In this document: in pieces, positions 47,803 through 57,756 of the stretch
How the letters are laid out: every line of letters starts with the position of its first letter
Numbering within the stretch: the first letter of the stretch is position 1
Origin: Trichococcus paludicola
GTDB taxonomy: Bacteria > Bacillota > Bacilli > Lactobacillales > Aerococcaceae
Length of the DNA stretch: 64,000 bases
Assembly: GCF_003052295.1 (NCBI RefSeq)
Contig: NZ_QBLC01000002.1
Location: 310,001 to 374,000, forward strand
Direction: 5' to 3'
Notes under the pieces: generated by a model
Databases searched by the model: none
What the model saw: the letters and a program-made list of their open reading frames with translations, nothing else
Told to the model about the DNA's origin: nothing
Program-made: the position numbers and the translations under genes

Positions 47803-49116
47803 TTATTTTTTTTGACGGGCAATCAAATGGAATGGTGTCCCTTCGAAATCAAACGAATCTCGAATTCTGTTTTCAAGGAAACGCTCATAAGAGAAATGCA
47901 GCAATTCTGGGTCGTTGACAAAAACAACAAATGTCGGCGGTTTTACGGCCACTTGCGTCATGTAGTAAATCTTCAGACGACGTCCTTTGTCGGACGGCGT
48001 CGGATTGTGCGCGACAGCATCCATCAGGACATCATTCAACAAGGATGAAGAGATACGGCGATTTTGATTTTCGCTAATCTCCTTGATTTTAGCAGGAATA
48101 TTGGACAATCGCTGTTTCGTTACCGCTGAAACATACATGATTGGCGCATAAGAAAGATACTGGAATTCTTTGCGGATTTTGTCCTCGAATTCCTTCATTG
48201 TATGATTGTCTTTTTCCAAGGTGTCCCATTTGTTCACGAGAATGATGATCCCTTTGCCTGCTTCATGCGCATATCCGGCAACCTTTTTATCCTGCTCCTG
48301 GATGCCCTCTTCCGCATTCAGCACGACCATAACGATATCCGAACGCTCGATGGCACGGATGGCACGCATGACGCTGTATTTTTCCGTTGATTCGTAGACT
48401 TTGCCTTTTTTCCGTATTCCGGCTGTATCGATCATCCGGAATTTGGCACCCTCATCATCAACGAACATCGTATCGATAGCGTCACGGGTTGTGCCTGCAA
48501 TATCCGATACGATTACGCGTTCTTCTCCCAAAATGGCATTCACCAAGGAAGATTTGCCTACGTTCGGACGGCCGATAAAGCTGAAGTTGATGATGCCTTC
48601 TTCTTCCGCATTCTCTTCTTCTGTTGGGAAATTCGCTACAACCGCATCAAGCAGATCTCCAAGACCTAAGCCGTGGCTTCCTGAAACAGGATAGGGTTCG
48701 CCTAATCCCAGACTGTAAAAATCGAATATTTCGGCGCGCATTTCCGGGTTATCCACTTTGTTTACCGCCAATATGACAGGTTTATCGGATTGGTACAGGA
48801 TTCTTGCGACGTTTTCATCTGCATCCGTCACACCTTCTCTGACGCATGTCAAAAAGATGATGACGTCGGCTTCCTCGATCGCCACTTGCGCCTGCAATTT
48901 GATTTGGCTCATAAAAGGCTCATCCGTGATATCGATCCCACCTGTATCGATGATATTGAATGTTTTGCCCAACCATTCTCCTTTTGCATAAATTCTGTCA
49001 CGTGTGACACCTGAGACGTCATCGACTATGGAAATTCTCTCTCCTGCCAGTCTATTGAATATTGTTGATTTTCCTACGTTTGGTCTGCCTACTATGGCTA
49101 CTACTGGATTTGGCAT
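47803..49116 (-). CDS. der: Ribosome-associated GTPase Der (EngA)
   Basis: Double-GTPase of 437 residues needed for 50S assembly. G domain 1: [11 protein letters not shown] with DTGGID and NKVDN. G domain 2: [11 protein letters not shown] with DTAGIRKKG and NKWD. The C-terminal KH-like domain contains [21 protein letters not shown]. Downstream of rpsA as in many Firmicutes. Confidence 0.98.
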   Translation of the reverse strand: MPNPVVAIVGRPNVGKSTIFNRLAGERISIVDDVSGVTRDRIYAKGEWLGKTFNIIDTGGIDITDEPFMSQIKLQAQVAIEEADVIIFLTCVREGVTDADENVARILYQSDKPVILAVNKVDNPEMRAEIFDFYSLGLGEPYPVSGSHGLGLGDLLDAVVANFPTEEENAEEEGIINFSFIGRPNVGKSSLVNAILGEERVIVSDIAGTTRDAIDTMFVDDEGAKFRMIDTAGIRKKGKVYESTEKYSVMRAIRAIERSDIVMVVLNAEEGIQEQDKKVAGYAHEAGKGIIILVNKWDTLEKDNHTMKEFEDKIRKEFQYLSYAPIMYVSAVTKQRLSNIPAKIKEISENQNRRISSSLLNDVLMDAVAHNPTPSDKGRRLKIYYMTQVAVKPPTFVVFVNDPELLHFSYERFLENRIRDSFDFEGTPFHLIARQKK

Positions 49117-49244
49117 CTAACCTCCGCCTTTCTTTTCCTCTACAACACAAATCTTTTTGGGTATTTGCTCACTGTGTATGGTTTTCTCAATGTTTTCGTC
49201 CATGTCAGTTATAACACACATCCGTCAATAATAACAACAAAAAA

Positions 49245-49270
49245 AGGGCATGGATGGAATTCCATGCCCT
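49245..49270 (-). terminator. Terminator of rpsA
   Basis: Perfect 10-bp stem (AGGGCATGGA with TCCATGCCCT), 6-nt loop and TTTTTTTG on the minus strand. Confidence 0.93.
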
Positions 49271-49293
49271 CACATGTTCATTTTCCTTGCTGA

Positions 49294-50556
49294 TTAGGCT
49301 TCAGAATCGTCTTTCAAACCTGAAAGTTTGTCGCCTAATAAATCTGCTAATGTGAAGTTTCCGTCTGAATCGTCAGCAACATATTCTTCGGTTTTTTTCT
49401 CTTTTTTCTCTCTTTTCTCATCAGCTGCGGGTGCTTCAGTCACAGCTTTTTCTTCCAAAGCCTTGATGCTTAGAGATAGGCGTTGCTCATCTTCTTTGGC
49501 ATCCAACACTTTGACTTGAATTTCTTGGCCTTCTTGTAGCACTTCATGCGGAGTCGCGATGTGTTGATGGGAAATTTGGGAAATGTGAACCAAACCTTCA
49601 ACCCCAGGGAAAACTTCCACAAATGCGCCGAAGCTTGTCAAACGTTTGACAACACCAGTCAATACAGCTCCGATTGGTGCTTTTTCAGCGATCGCATTCC
49701 AAGGACCAGCCAATGTGTCTTTGATGCTTAAGGAAACACGGCCATTTTCTTTGTCGATGGATAAAATTTTGACTTTGACGGATTGCCCGATCGCCAAAAC
49801 ATCACCCGGATTTTTCACGTGCTCGTGGGCAATTTGTGAAATGTGGACCAAACCATCCACGCCGCCCAAATCAACGAATGCACCGAAGTTGGTCAGACGA
49901 GCAACCGTTCCTTCGACAACGTCTCCGGCTACCAATTCGTCCATCAATTTGCCTTTATTGGCTTCTTTTTCTGTTTCCACAACCGCTTTATGCGATAAAA
50001 TCAGACGGTTTTCGCTAGGTTCAAGTTCAACAATCTTGAAGGTCATCACTTTGCCTTTATAAGAACTGAAATCTTCCACAAAATGGTCTTCTACCATTGA
50101 AGCCGGAACAAAACCTCTCACGCCGACATCAACGACCAATCCGCCTTTAACGACGTCTTTGACGGGCGCTTCGATGATTTCGTTGTTTTCGAATTTATCT
50201 TGGATATCTTTCCAAACGATTTTAGCATCAACGCGACGCTTCGAAAGTAAGAAGCTTCCATTTTCTTTATCTTTGATTTGTTTTATGACAACCAAATCCA
50301 CAACGTCACCTACGTTTAGGATTTCTGTAACTTCATCGAATGGTTTTGCAGATAATTCGTTGTAAGGAATAACCCCTTCTACCCCGCCCCCAATGATTCC
50401 TACGATGGCTTGTCTATCTTGGATACTTAAAACTTCCCCCTTGACAGTATCGCCCACCTCAATGGATAATGCTTCATCCAACACATCTTGCATAGTTTGC
50501 TCAACTTTATTGGACTCTTCTTCATTTAACTCTGGGTTTTCAATGTAATCTGACAT
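49294..50556 (-). CDS. rpsA: 30S ribosomal protein S1 homologue
   Basis: 420 residues with four S1 RNA-binding domains: near 45-115 ([14 protein letters not shown]), 135-200 ([16 protein letters not shown]), 215-285 ([24 protein letters not shown]) and 300-370 ([21 protein letters not shown]). A Lys/Glu-rich tail ends in the short motif [12 protein letters not shown]. This is the four-domain Firmicute form, shorter than the six-domain E. coli S1. The ATG at 50556 has AGGAGG 8 nt upstream. The 156-nt leader includes a GCCGAAAGGC tetraloop hairpin (50624-50633). Confidence 0.95.
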   Translation of the reverse strand: MSDYIENPELNEEESNKVEQTMQDVLDEALSIEVGDTVKGEVLSIQDRQAIVGIIGGGVEGVIPYNELSAKPFDEVTEILNVGDVVDLVVIKQIKDKENGSFLLSKRRVDAKIVWKDIQDKFENNEIIEAPVKDVVKGGLVVDVGVRGFVPASMVEDHFVEDFSSYKGKVMTFKIVELEPSENRLILSHKAVVETEKEANKGKLMDELVAGDVVEGTVARLTNFGAFVDLGGVDGLVHISQIAHEHVKNPGDVLAIGQSVKVKILSIDKENGRVSLSIKDTLAGPWNAIAEKAPIGAVLTGVVKRLTSFGAFVEVFPGVEGLVHISQISHQHIATPHEVLQEGQEIQVKVLDAKEDEQRLSLSIKALEEKAVTEAPAADEKREKKEKKTEEYVADDSDGNFTLADLLGDKLSGLKDDSEA

Positions 50557-50712
50557 GTAACTATTCCTCCTAAAAGTCTGCGGCAACCGATTGGCTAGTT
50601 CCCTTAACCCCCCGCCTTTCGGCTAAGAAATTAATCCTTGACTCTATATTTTTGAAAGCGTAATACTGCATACAATCATTCTAACATCTTTGCTTAAAAT
50701 CGTCTAGTATTG

Positions 50713-51405
50713 TTAATCCAATGTTTGTAAGGGTTTTAGGTTCGCTTCGATAATGCCAAGAATCCGCTTCACCACTTCGTCGATCTCCAGATGCGTTGAG
50801 TCCAAAACGATGGCATCATCGGCTTTTTTCAACGGGGATATCGTCCGGGTGCTGTCCAAATGGTCGCGGCGCTTCATGTCTTCCGTCAGCTCTTCCAAGG
50901 AAGTGGTCATACCCTTCGCCATGTTTTCTTTGTAGCGGCGCAGCGCTCTTTCTTCGGCTGTGGCTGTCATGAATATCTTGACCTCAGCATCAGGTAACAC
51001 GACCGTACCGATGTCCCTGCCGTCCATAACGACGCCGCCGGACCGTGCGATGCTTTTCTGGCGGGCAACCATCTCTTCACGCACTTTCGCGAACGACGAA
51101 ACCAGGGAGACGTTTTGGGTCACTTGCTCCGACCTGATCGATTCGGTCACGTCCTCCTCATTCAGAAAAACACGCTGCATTTCGTTTTCGGCAGTCGAAA
51201 AGGTTATCCTGATTCCTTGCAGCAATGTATGCAAGACGTCTTCATCATGCAGATCACTTCCGTTGGATAAAGCTGCATAAGTCAACGTTCGGTACATCGC
51301 GCCTGTGTCCAAATAGATGTATCCCAACTTTTCCGCAACTTTTTTCGCGATGGTGCTTTTCCCTGCTGATGCTGGACCATCGATGGCAATATTCATTTTT
51401 TTCAC
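50713..51405 (-). CDS. cmk: Cytidylate kinase
   Basis: Phosphorylates CMP and dCMP with ATP. It is 230 residues. P-loop GPASAGKST (about 11-19), [25 protein letters not shown] and the lid region [20 protein letters not shown]. The start is the GTG at 51405 with GGAGG 6 nt upstream; the ATG three codons later is too far from that site. The cmk-rpsA-der order is standard. Confidence 0.97.
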   Translation of the reverse strand: MKKMNIAIDGPASAGKSTIAKKVAEKLGYIYLDTGAMYRTLTYAALSNGSDLHDEDVLHTLLQGIRITFSTAENEMQRVFLNEEDVTESIRSEQVTQNVSLVSSFAKVREEMVARQKSIARSGGVVMDGRDIGTVVLPDAEVKIFMTATAEERALRRYKENMAKGMTTSLEELTEDMKRRDHLDSTRTISPLKKADDAIVLDSTHLEIDEVVKRILGIIEANLKPLQTLD

Positions 51406-51444
51406 AATAAACCTCCGACTTCATTCTGTTCGATTTCATTGAAA

Positions 51445-51468
51445 AAGCCGCCTTGACAGACGGCTTTC
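51445..51468 (-). terminator. Terminator of the LysM-protein gene
   Basis: 7-bp stem (AAAGCCG with CGGCTTT), 10-nt loop, then TTTTTC on the minus strand, directly behind the stop at 51470. Confidence 0.85.
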
Positions 51469-51469
51469 A

Positions 51470-52066
51470 CTATTTAACTTTCAATGCCATACCGATTTGT
51501 GCTTCTGTGCTGCTCAACCCGTTGGCCTGCATCAATTCATCCAATGTCATCCCGTGGTTAATAGCAATCCGGTAAAGATTGTCACCCGCTTGGATGGTGT
51601 ATGAATTACTGTATACCCCAGTAGTCGTTTCCGGTTCTTTAACTGTTTCAACAGGTGTTTCGACCACTGCAGGCGCGGCACTCGAACTTGGCGTTTCCGC
51701 AATCGAAGCTTTGGGCTCCTCTGCGCTCTCGACCACTTCGCTGGAAACCTCTTCGGAAGCCTCTTCGGAAGACGTTTTCTCACTGCTTTCGACACTGGAA
51801 CTGGCCACTCGCTTGTTGATCATCACTTGTTCAGCACTCTTAGGTGCGGGAGTATTTTGATTCTGTTTGTTAAAATAGATGGTTGCAAATGGAATAATCA
51901 GAATAGCCAAAAAGAGAAACAGCAATACTTTTAATAGAGGTGCTACTTCTTTGTTTTTTGTATTTCTGGCCGAACGTGAATACTGCCGGCTCTTCAGATT
52001 TTCATCTTCGCCGAATTTACGTGACCAAGGCTCTCCATTATTGCGATTGCGATTCTTTTTATCCAT
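51470..52066 (-). CDS. Membrane-anchored LysM-domain protein
   Basis: 198 residues: a basic cytoplasmic segment (1-42, Asn/Arg-rich), one membrane helix (about 43-65), a long low-complexity Ser/Glu/Val/Pro linker (about 85-150) and a C-terminal LysM motif (about 152-198, YTIQAGDNLYRIAINHGMTL) that binds peptidoglycan. Type II topology puts LysM outside. By position (behind recQ) it corresponds to Bacillus ypbE. Its precise function is unknown. GGAGG-type ribosome site upstream. Confidence 0.88.
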   Translation of the reverse strand: MDKKNRNRNNGEPWSRKFGEDENLKSRQYSRSARNTKNKEVAPLLKVLLFLFLAILIIPFATIYFNKQNQNTPAPKSAEQVMINKRVASSSVESSEKTSSEEASEEVSSEVVESAEEPKASIAETPSSSAAPAVVETPVETVKEPETTTGVYSNSYTIQAGDNLYRIAINHGMTLDELMQANGLSSTEAQIGMALKVK

Positions 52067-52131
52067 TCGGGTTCCTCCTATAAGTGATTCATGCTAATTG
52101 TAGCACATTTTCGTAATTTTTGGGTTAAATT

Positions 52132-53571
52132 TTATAAAAGAAAAAGGTCTGACAGGATTTTTTCCCAATGCGGTGTTTCTGTCATTGGGACCGTATTCCT
52201 GGTCCTGAATTCCCCCACTAAAGGCGGGTCTTCGGTCCCGCAGCTATCACAGCAGTATTCAGGTTTGACGAGACTGCTTTTCCCGAAATAGGCGGAAATA
52301 AAGTCTCGTTTGCATGTGTCTGTTTCGGCAAATCCCTTCATGCCCTTCAGTAAGTTTTTCTTCAGATCGTGGCGGGCTGCGATAAAATGCTTCGCTTCCT
52401 CTTTTGTGAATCGCTGGCGCAAGATATGCGACAACAAGGTTTGCTCAGTCGAACTCCCATGCTCTGGATTGATCGTCTTATTTTTGATGACACTTTCAAT
52501 TGCATGATCGTTCGGAAAATCACTTTGCAGCATCTTCACTTTAAAGTTGAAGTCCGGTTCTGAATACAATAGGACCGCCGTGCTCTGTTGCCCGTCACGC
52601 CCCGCTCTCCCTATCTCCTGCACATATTCCTCAAGGGAATTCGGCATGTGGTAATGGATCACATAGCGAATGTTCGGCTTATTGATCCCCATTCCGAAAG
52701 CACTGGTGGCACAAATGACGTCCAACTCATCCTGAAGAAATTGATGCTGGATAGTGATCCTATCTTCATTTGTCCGGTCGGCATGATAGGCTTCTGCGCG
52801 CAAATTTGTTTTTTTCCGGATCATGAATGCGACCGCATCAGCTTGTGCCTTGCTGGAGAAGTAAATGATGCCCGGAGATGGATATTTCTCCAGAAGCTCC
52901 AGGAGGTACTCCTGCTTTCCCACTGGAGGCACTGCAACGACTTTGTAATAAATATTGGCACGGTCAACCGGGCCCTCAAATACGTTCAATTCACTTCCAT
53001 CAATATGCAGGGAACCGATGATATCCTCCATCACGGTAGGCGTCGCTGTCGCAGTGAGCGCCAACGTCAAAGGGTTGCCCAATTCTTTCCTTGCAGCGCC
53101 CAAAAATAGATAATCGGAACGGAAATCCAAGCCCCACTGGGAAATGCAATGCGCTTCATCGACCACAAACAAAGCGAGCGGGATCTGCTTGAGTTTGTTC
53201 AACACAACTTGGTTCTGCAGCATCTCGGGAGAAAGGAACAAAAACTTGATTTGATTCAGGTTGCTTAATAATCTTTGCCTTTCTTCGAACTGCAGCATGC
53301 TGTTCAATGAGGCCGTCTTTTTTTCACCCATGAATTTCAGTTGGGCCACTTGATCTTCCATCAAAGATAAAAGAGGCGAAACGATAACGACAATCCCCTC
53401 CAAAAGGTATCCGCTCAACTGATATATCAAGGATTTCCCGGTTCCCGTGGGTAAAGTTGCCAGCGTGTGCTTGCCCGCCAAAACGGATTGGATGGGCTCC
53501 AATTGCCCGTCCTTGAATGCCGTGTAGCCGAAGTATTTCTGAAGTTCTGATTTCAATTGTGCTTCATCCAT
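52132..53571 (-). CDS. recQ: RecQ family ATP-dependent DNA helicase
   Basis: 3'-5' helicase of 479 residues, the short Firmicute form without HRDC. Walker A is LPTGTGKSLIY, Walker B VDEAHC, motif III-like LTATATPTV and motif VI QEIGRAGRDGQ. The zinc-binding C-terminus has CKRDF and CCDSCG cysteines. The ATG at 53571 overlaps the ypbB stop by eight bases (ATGGATGA), so translation is coupled. The final residues extend little beyond the zinc site. Confidence 0.94.
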   Translation of the reverse strand: MDEAQLKSELQKYFGYTAFKDGQLEPIQSVLAGKHTLATLPTGTGKSLIYQLSGYLLEGIVVIVSPLLSLMEDQVAQLKFMGEKKTASLNSMLQFEERQRLLSNLNQIKFLFLSPEMLQNQVVLNKLKQIPLALFVVDEAHCISQWGLDFRSDYLFLGAARKELGNPLTLALTATATPTVMEDIIGSLHIDGSELNVFEGPVDRANIYYKVVAVPPVGKQEYLLELLEKYPSPGIIYFSSKAQADAVAFMIRKKTNLRAEAYHADRTNEDRITIQHQFLQDELDVICATSAFGMGINKPNIRYVIHYHMPNSLEEYVQEIGRAGRDGQQSTAVLLYSEPDFNFKVKMLQSDFPNDHAIESVIKNKTINPEHGSSTEQTLLSHILRQRFTKEEAKHFIAARHDLKKNLLKGMKGFAETDTCKRDFISAYFGKSSLVKPEYCCDSCGTEDPPLVGEFRTRNTVPMTETPHWEKILSDLFLL

Positions 53572-54634
53572 ATTTAGCCGCAACCTCACTTCTTATTTGT
53601 ATCAACCGGGACTCGAAAAAGTTGATTTCGGAAAATACTTTTTGGATTTCCCGATAATCGACACGTTCTTTTCGTTCCACGAGTTGTTTCAGATAGTGCA
53701 ATTTTTCCTTATCCAAAAATTCTTGCGTTGGGAATTCCCGATAGATCAAGGCAATTTCAGCAAAATGATCTTGGATTGTGCTCTGTTTCAATCCACGCAT
53801 CGAGATGATTTCATTTATGCTATGCCCGTTCATGAAATAACGCATAGTCGTTTCAGCACTGGCGGAAGCCAAGCCGTTTTCCTTTATCGTCATAAGCATG
53901 ACCGAAGCAAGGACAGGGAACTTTTCTGGTTCTTTTTCCAATGCAGCATACAAACTCAGCCAATTTTGGTGAAGCAGTATTTTCACTTCGGCTTCATCCA
54001 ACGAGAACAGGCCGGCCATCTGACCGGTTGTTTTCCTCAGGTGGTCCGTGCCTTCAAATTGCAGTGCAAAAAGCCCTGCATCCCTTTCAGGCAGCCGTGA
54101 CAGGTAAGTATGCCATTCTTCTCCACAGGCGCGCGCAAAAGTGGCTTTATCTCCGGCATGCTGCGTCAACAAGCGCTTCATCCAAAGCTGCTCTTTCGCT
54201 TCCCTCTCAATGGGATAGTAATGCTTATTTTTATGCAGCATTTCGGAAAGGATTTGGATCAGAAAAAGCATCCGCCGGCGCAAAACACTCTGAACGAGGG
54301 CAAATCCCATTTGGTTTGGCAAAGAAAAATGCGCGTGACTGCTGAAAAAATCAGCTTGTATCTCGCTTCCCGCTTTGGTCAGAAGATAGCCCTCGCCATC
54401 GTTGCCGCTGATCAGACCATCCGAAAGCAATCGCTCGAGGCCTTTTTTCAACACGATCGGTTTCATGCCCGGCATGACAGTGAAATAGGCTTCCAGATCA
54501 TATTGACGGCACTGGAGCATGGTGGACACAGTCCGTTTGCCAATCAGGTTATAAAAAAGAGTCGCTTCCTTGATGGGGCGTTCGGTTGAAATGCAATCCA
54601 AAAAAAGATACTCTATGTATGTCAAACTTTTCAT
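53564..54634 (-). CDS. Helix-turn-helix protein of the YpbB family
   Basis: 356 residues. The C-terminal third holds a helix-turn-helix_40-type motif ([26 protein letters not shown] in part) also found at the C-terminus of some RecQ proteins. The N-terminal two thirds are helical and uncharacterised. Overlap with recQ and the conserved fer-ypbB-recQ neighbourhood suggest that it is a detached regulatory or DNA-binding domain working with RecQ. That is inference. Confidence 0.87.
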   Translation of the reverse strand: MKSLTYIEYLFLDCISTERPIKEATLFYNLIGKRTVSTMLQCRQYDLEAYFTVMPGMKPIVLKKGLERLLSDGLISGNDGEGYLLTKAGSEIQADFFSSHAHFSLPNQMGFALVQSVLRRRMLFLIQILSEMLHKNKHYYPIEREAKEQLWMKRLLTQHAGDKATFARACGEEWHTYLSRLPERDAGLFALQFEGTDHLRKTTGQMAGLFSLDEAEVKILLHQNWLSLYAALEKEPEKFPVLASVMLMTIKENGLASASAETTMRYFMNGHSINEIISMRGLKQSTIQDHFAEIALIYREFPTQEFLDKEKLHYLKQLVERKERVDYREIQKVFSEINFFESRLIQIRSEVAAKYG

Positions 54635-54671
54635 GTTATCACCACCAAATTTTTGTAAAGAAGGTTACTCT

Positions 54672-54908
54672 ATGTATTATACCAAAGTAAATCAAGATAA
54701 CTGCATCGCTTGTGGACTTTGCCAAATAATTTCACCGGCTCTCTTCGACTATACTTCCGAAGGGATTGCTTTCTCCATAATGGATTCGAATACGGGCAAA
54801 GCACCGATACCCACCGAACATTTTGATGCGTTTCTGGATGCCTACCGAAAATGCCCCACTGGCGCCATCTTGCGCTCAGAATCTCCGTTTCCTCCTGTGG
54901 AACAGTGA
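54672..54908 (+). CDS. fer: [4Fe-4S] ferredoxin
   Basis: Small electron carrier of 78 residues. One cluster site: CxxCxxC in NCIACGLCQ near residues 11-17 and a distal KCPTGAI cysteine near 62, as in the Bacillus single-cluster Fer. The ATG at 54672 has AAGAAGG 7 nt upstream. Divergent from ypbB with a 37-nt gap that must hold both ribosome sites, so the fer promoter lies within the ypbB 5' end. Confidence 0.94.
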   Translation: MYYTKVNQDNCIACGLCQIISPALFDYTSEGIAFSIMDSNTGKAPIPTEHFDAFLDAYRKCPTGAILRSESPFPPVEQ

Positions 54909-54941
54909 TTCCGAGACTTCCATACGGAGGGGACAACGCAA

Positions 54942-54986
54942 AAGAGGCTGCACTCTGAATCATCACTGATTCGGGTGCAGCCTCTT
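54942..54986. terminator. Terminator between fer and ribU
   Basis: A very stable hairpin: outer 12-bp stem (AAGAGGCTGCAC with its complement) and an inner CTGAATCA/TGATTCGG helix. The T run is better on the minus strand, behind ribU; it also stops transcription from fer. Confidence 0.9.
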
Positions 54987-55021
54987 GTTCTTGAAACAAT
55001 TAAAATATCAGTCCCTAATGA

Positions 55022-55594
55022 TTACTGGGCAAAAGGAACTTTGTTATGCGCCAGCCAAGGTTTCAGCTTCGGCATCACCAAGAGGATGACCGCACTGACG
55101 ACAAGTCCTTTGATGATATTGAAAGGCACTATGCCAGCCAATACCAATTCTTTGACAGAACCCATTTCAAAATTCAAAAGATACATGTACAACGGGGTGA
55201 TGATGAACCAATTGGCTACGGATAAGACAACCGTCAAAACCAAAGTACCCGTCAACAGCGCCAAGATAACGGCTGTTTTTGTTTTTGCTTTTTTCAATAG
55301 GTAGTAGACAGGCAACGTGTAAGAGAGCGTCGCCAAGAGACTTGCGAAGTCCCCGATCGGATAGCCCATATCCCCGCCCGTCTGAAGGTAGTGCAAAATG
55401 GAGCGGATGACAGCAGAGATGATTCCGCCGGCTGGACCGTAAAGGAAAAATGAAAGCAGAATCGGTAAATCACTGAAGTCGATCTTCAGATAAGAAAATG
55501 CTGGAATTACCGGGAAAGCGATGAACATCAGCACAAATGCCAATGCCCCAAATAGTGAAATACCGACCAATCTTTTTGTTTTGTTTTGTTGCAT
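55022..55594 (-). CDS. ribU: Riboflavin-specific ECF transporter S component RibU
   Basis: Substrate-binding membrane subunit that imports riboflavin together with the shared ECF module (not in this window). It is 190 residues with about six membrane helices. Family marks: LPILLSFFLYGPAGGIISAVIRS and GDFASLLATLSYTLPVYYLLKK. The start ATG has GGAGG 10 nt upstream. An FMN riboswitch and a strong promoter precede it, which makes the riboflavin assignment firm. Confidence 0.95.
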   Translation of the reverse strand: MQQNKTKRLVGISLFGALAFVLMFIAFPVIPAFSYLKIDFSDLPILLSFFLYGPAGGIISAVIRSILHYLQTGGDMGYPIGDFASLLATLSYTLPVYYLLKKAKTKTAVILALLTGTLVLTVVLSVANWFIITPLYMYLLNFEMGSVKELVLAGIVPFNIIKGLVVSAVILLVMPKLKPWLAHNKVPFAQ

Positions 55595-55694
55595 GTTAAT
55601 GAATCCTCCCTGTTGACTGTCTCAGAGATGGGTTTCTCCAAATCCAAAAAGACCCTATTCTTATCATCCTCAAATGGACACATAAAAATAGAGC

Positions 55695-55715
55695 CTTTGA
55701 AATTGCAATTCAAAG
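55695..55715 (-). terminator. Possible terminator arm of the FMN riboswitch expression platform
   Basis: CTTTGAA (55695-55701) and TTCAAAG (55709-55715) form a 7-bp stem with a 7-nt loop just behind the aptamer, followed on the minus strand by CTATTTTTAT. Its position fits the off-state terminator. Confidence 0.5.
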
Positions 55716-55722
55716 AAACCCC

Positions 55723-55849
55723 ATCTTCTCCCATCCAGACTGTACTGTCGGTACTGGAATTACACCAGTTCAGCCCGCAATGAACCATTGCGAGGTCGTG
55801 GACTTTTACCACCGGTCGGGAATTTCACCCTGCCCTGAAGACGAATCTT
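55723..55849 (-). ncRNA. FMN riboswitch (RFN element)
   Basis: On the minus strand all conserved RFN blocks are present in order: CTTCAGGGCAGGGTGAAATT, CCCGACCGGTGGT, AGTCCACGA, then a variable hairpin, GGTGTAATTCCAGTACCGAC, AGTACAGTCTGGATGGGAG and AAGA. It binds FMN and shuts down ribU when flavin is plentiful. Confidence 0.98.
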
Positions 55850-55871
55850 ATTTATATTTTGTTATACACAA

Positions 55872-55900
55872 ACTATAAGCGATGCACACACGATTGTCAA
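55872..55900 (-). promoter_or_regulatory. Promoter of the FMN riboswitch-ribU transcript
   Basis: TTGACA (55895-55900) and TATAGT (55872-55877) on the minus strand with 17-bp spacing, about 20 nt before the aptamer. The rest of the 55595-55956 gap holds the aptamer, the expression platform and the end of the histidine-kinase unit. Confidence 0.92.
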
Positions 55901-55956
55901 GGATAATATCACAGTTTCGAGATAAATATTTTCAGACTATTTTCCGATCGCTTTTC

Positions 55957-57756
55957 TCAACTTGCGTGAAATGGAAAACGGACCAAGAAAGTCGTCCCGA
56001 CACCCGGTTCGCTATGGACTTCTATTTCCCCGTCATGCGCTTCCACGATTGTCTTCACAATCGAAAGCCCGATGCCGGTTCCCTTTTGTTTCGAGTATGT
56101 CCGCGATTTATCATTTTTATAAAAACGCTCGAAAATGAACGGTAAACTTTCAGCCTGGATACCGATGCCGTTATCGCTGATTTCAAAGACAACTTTATCC
56201 AACATATCATCCAACCGGACCGTGATATGGATGAATTTTTGTCTCCGCGTACCGATTTCGGCTGAATAACGTACCGCATTGTCGATCAGATTGTAAAACA
56301 CCTGATTCATTTTCTCTTCGTCAAAAGAATAGACTTTGATGCCATCCGCCAGTTCATAAGAAAATTGGATGGCCGCTTCTTTAAAACTGTTTTCGAACCT
56401 GCCCGCCAAATGTTTGAAGAAGGCATCGAGATCGACATTTTGCCGGTTCAATTCTATGTAACCCGCTTGCATTCGCGACAAATCCAGAAGGTTGTTCACC
56501 ATTTTGTTCATCTCGGACGTTTCATCCAAAATGATTTGGGCCATTTCGATTTTCTCGTCATTGCTTTCAGCGATGTTATCGATAATGGCTTCGCTGTACC
56601 CTTTTATCATCTGCAACGGCGTCCGCAAGTCATGGGATACATTCGTGATGAAATCACCGCGGATAATATCCAATTGCCTTTCGTTCGTCACATCCTGCAA
56701 CACAATCAGAACCCCGGCAGTTTTTTGCAGATCTGTTTGGATGACCGGCGTCACTTTAACGTTATAATGCCGCTGGGACCAACTGAGCTCCACTTCCGAT
56801 CCGGATGTTGTGTTGAAGGCATGTTGGACCATTTCCTTGAACTGGTGCGGTATTGCTTTAGCTTCTGCATTCGGATCCACCCTTCGCCAAAAATCCAAAA
56901 ATTCTTGGCCAGGTCCATTCACTAATTTCAAATGAAAATTTTGGTCAAAGTAAAGGATTCCTGCCGGCAAAGAATCAAACAGATGATTCAACAGTTCCCG
57001 CTCTTCCCTGTTCATCAGCGTCGTGGCTTGGAGAGTCTTTCCCAGCTTATTCATGGCGGTGCCCAATCCGGATATTTCATCATAGGATTCGAACGTAATC
57101 CGCTTGGAAAAATCATTCCGGGAGTATTTGAAGGCGATATCCTTCATAACCTCCAACGGTTCGGCAACATTCCTTATCAGGTACTGATAATAGATGATCG
57201 TCCCCATTAGATAGACTGTCAACAACAACAAAGTAATGCTTTTTGCGTTCAGTTCATAAGCCTGAAATTCGTCCAGCTCATAACTAATGACGAGCATTCC
57301 GGCTTGTCCCTGCAATTCAAAAGTATGAACAAAAACCATCAAAAGCAAGGGATTATTTTCCTCGTCCTCTATGGTGATCCGGCTGAAATCATCTACTTTA
57401 CCATCGATTGCATCCAGAATTTCATCATTCGCCAGAATGTTCTCAAGAAGCAGTTCAGACTGCTCTTGAAGATCCGGTTTTTGTACGACGAAACGGCTCT
57501 GATCCGCTATTTTGATGTAATAGGATAATTCAGGATCCAGCGATTGCACAACCCCTGTTTGGGCGAGATAATCTTCGGGATCGGTCATAATCGTATCCTT
57601 ATACGCAGTGATTTTCTCCTGCAGCAGTTTATTATAAGTATCTTCGATCGAGTTCACACTGATGATTGCGTGGCCGATATACATCAAAGTCATGATGGCT
57701 ACAGTCAAAAAAGTCAATAGAACCCATGATTTGAGGAATATGCTCGTCCTTTTCAT
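55957..57756 (-). CDS. Sensor histidine kinase, ResE/SrrB-like
   Basis: 599 residues: TM1 (about 10-33), an extracytoplasmic sensor of about 140 residues, TM2 (about 173-194), HAMP (195-247) and a PAS domain (about 255-360). HisKA follows, with phospho-acceptor H375 in NVSHDLRTPLQ, and then HATPase_c (N box NQVFYNLIDNAVRYS, G1 SDNGIGI, G2 KGTGIGLSIVK). Its ATG overlaps the response-regulator stop by four bases. Domain layout and position behind scpAB-rluB match Bacillus resE, a redox/respiration sensor. The stimulus in this organism is unknown. Confidence 0.88.
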   Translation of the reverse strand: MKRTSIFLKSWVLLTFLTVAIMTLMYIGHAIISVNSIEDTYNKLLQEKITAYKDTIMTDPEDYLAQTGVVQSLDPELSYYIKIADQSRFVVQKPDLQEQSELLLENILANDEILDAIDGKVDDFSRITIEDEENNPLLLMVFVHTFELQGQAGMLVISYELDEFQAYELNAKSITLLLLTVYLMGTIIYYQYLIRNVAEPLEVMKDIAFKYSRNDFSKRITFESYDEISGLGTAMNKLGKTLQATTLMNREERELLNHLFDSLPAGILYFDQNFHLKLVNGPGQEFLDFWRRVDPNAEAKAIPHQFKEMVQHAFNTTSGSEVELSWSQRHYNVKVTPVIQTDLQKTAGVLIVLQDVTNERQLDIIRGDFITNVSHDLRTPLQMIKGYSEAIIDNIAESNDEKIEMAQIILDETSEMNKMVNNLLDLSRMQAGYIELNRQNVDLDAFFKHLAGRFENSFKEAAIQFSYELADGIKVYSFDEEKMNQVFYNLIDNAVRYSAEIGTRRQKFIHITVRLDDMLDKVVFEISDNGIGIQAESLPFIFERFYKNDKSRTYSKQKGTGIGLSIVKTIVEAHDGEIEVHSEPGVGTTFLVRFPFHAS

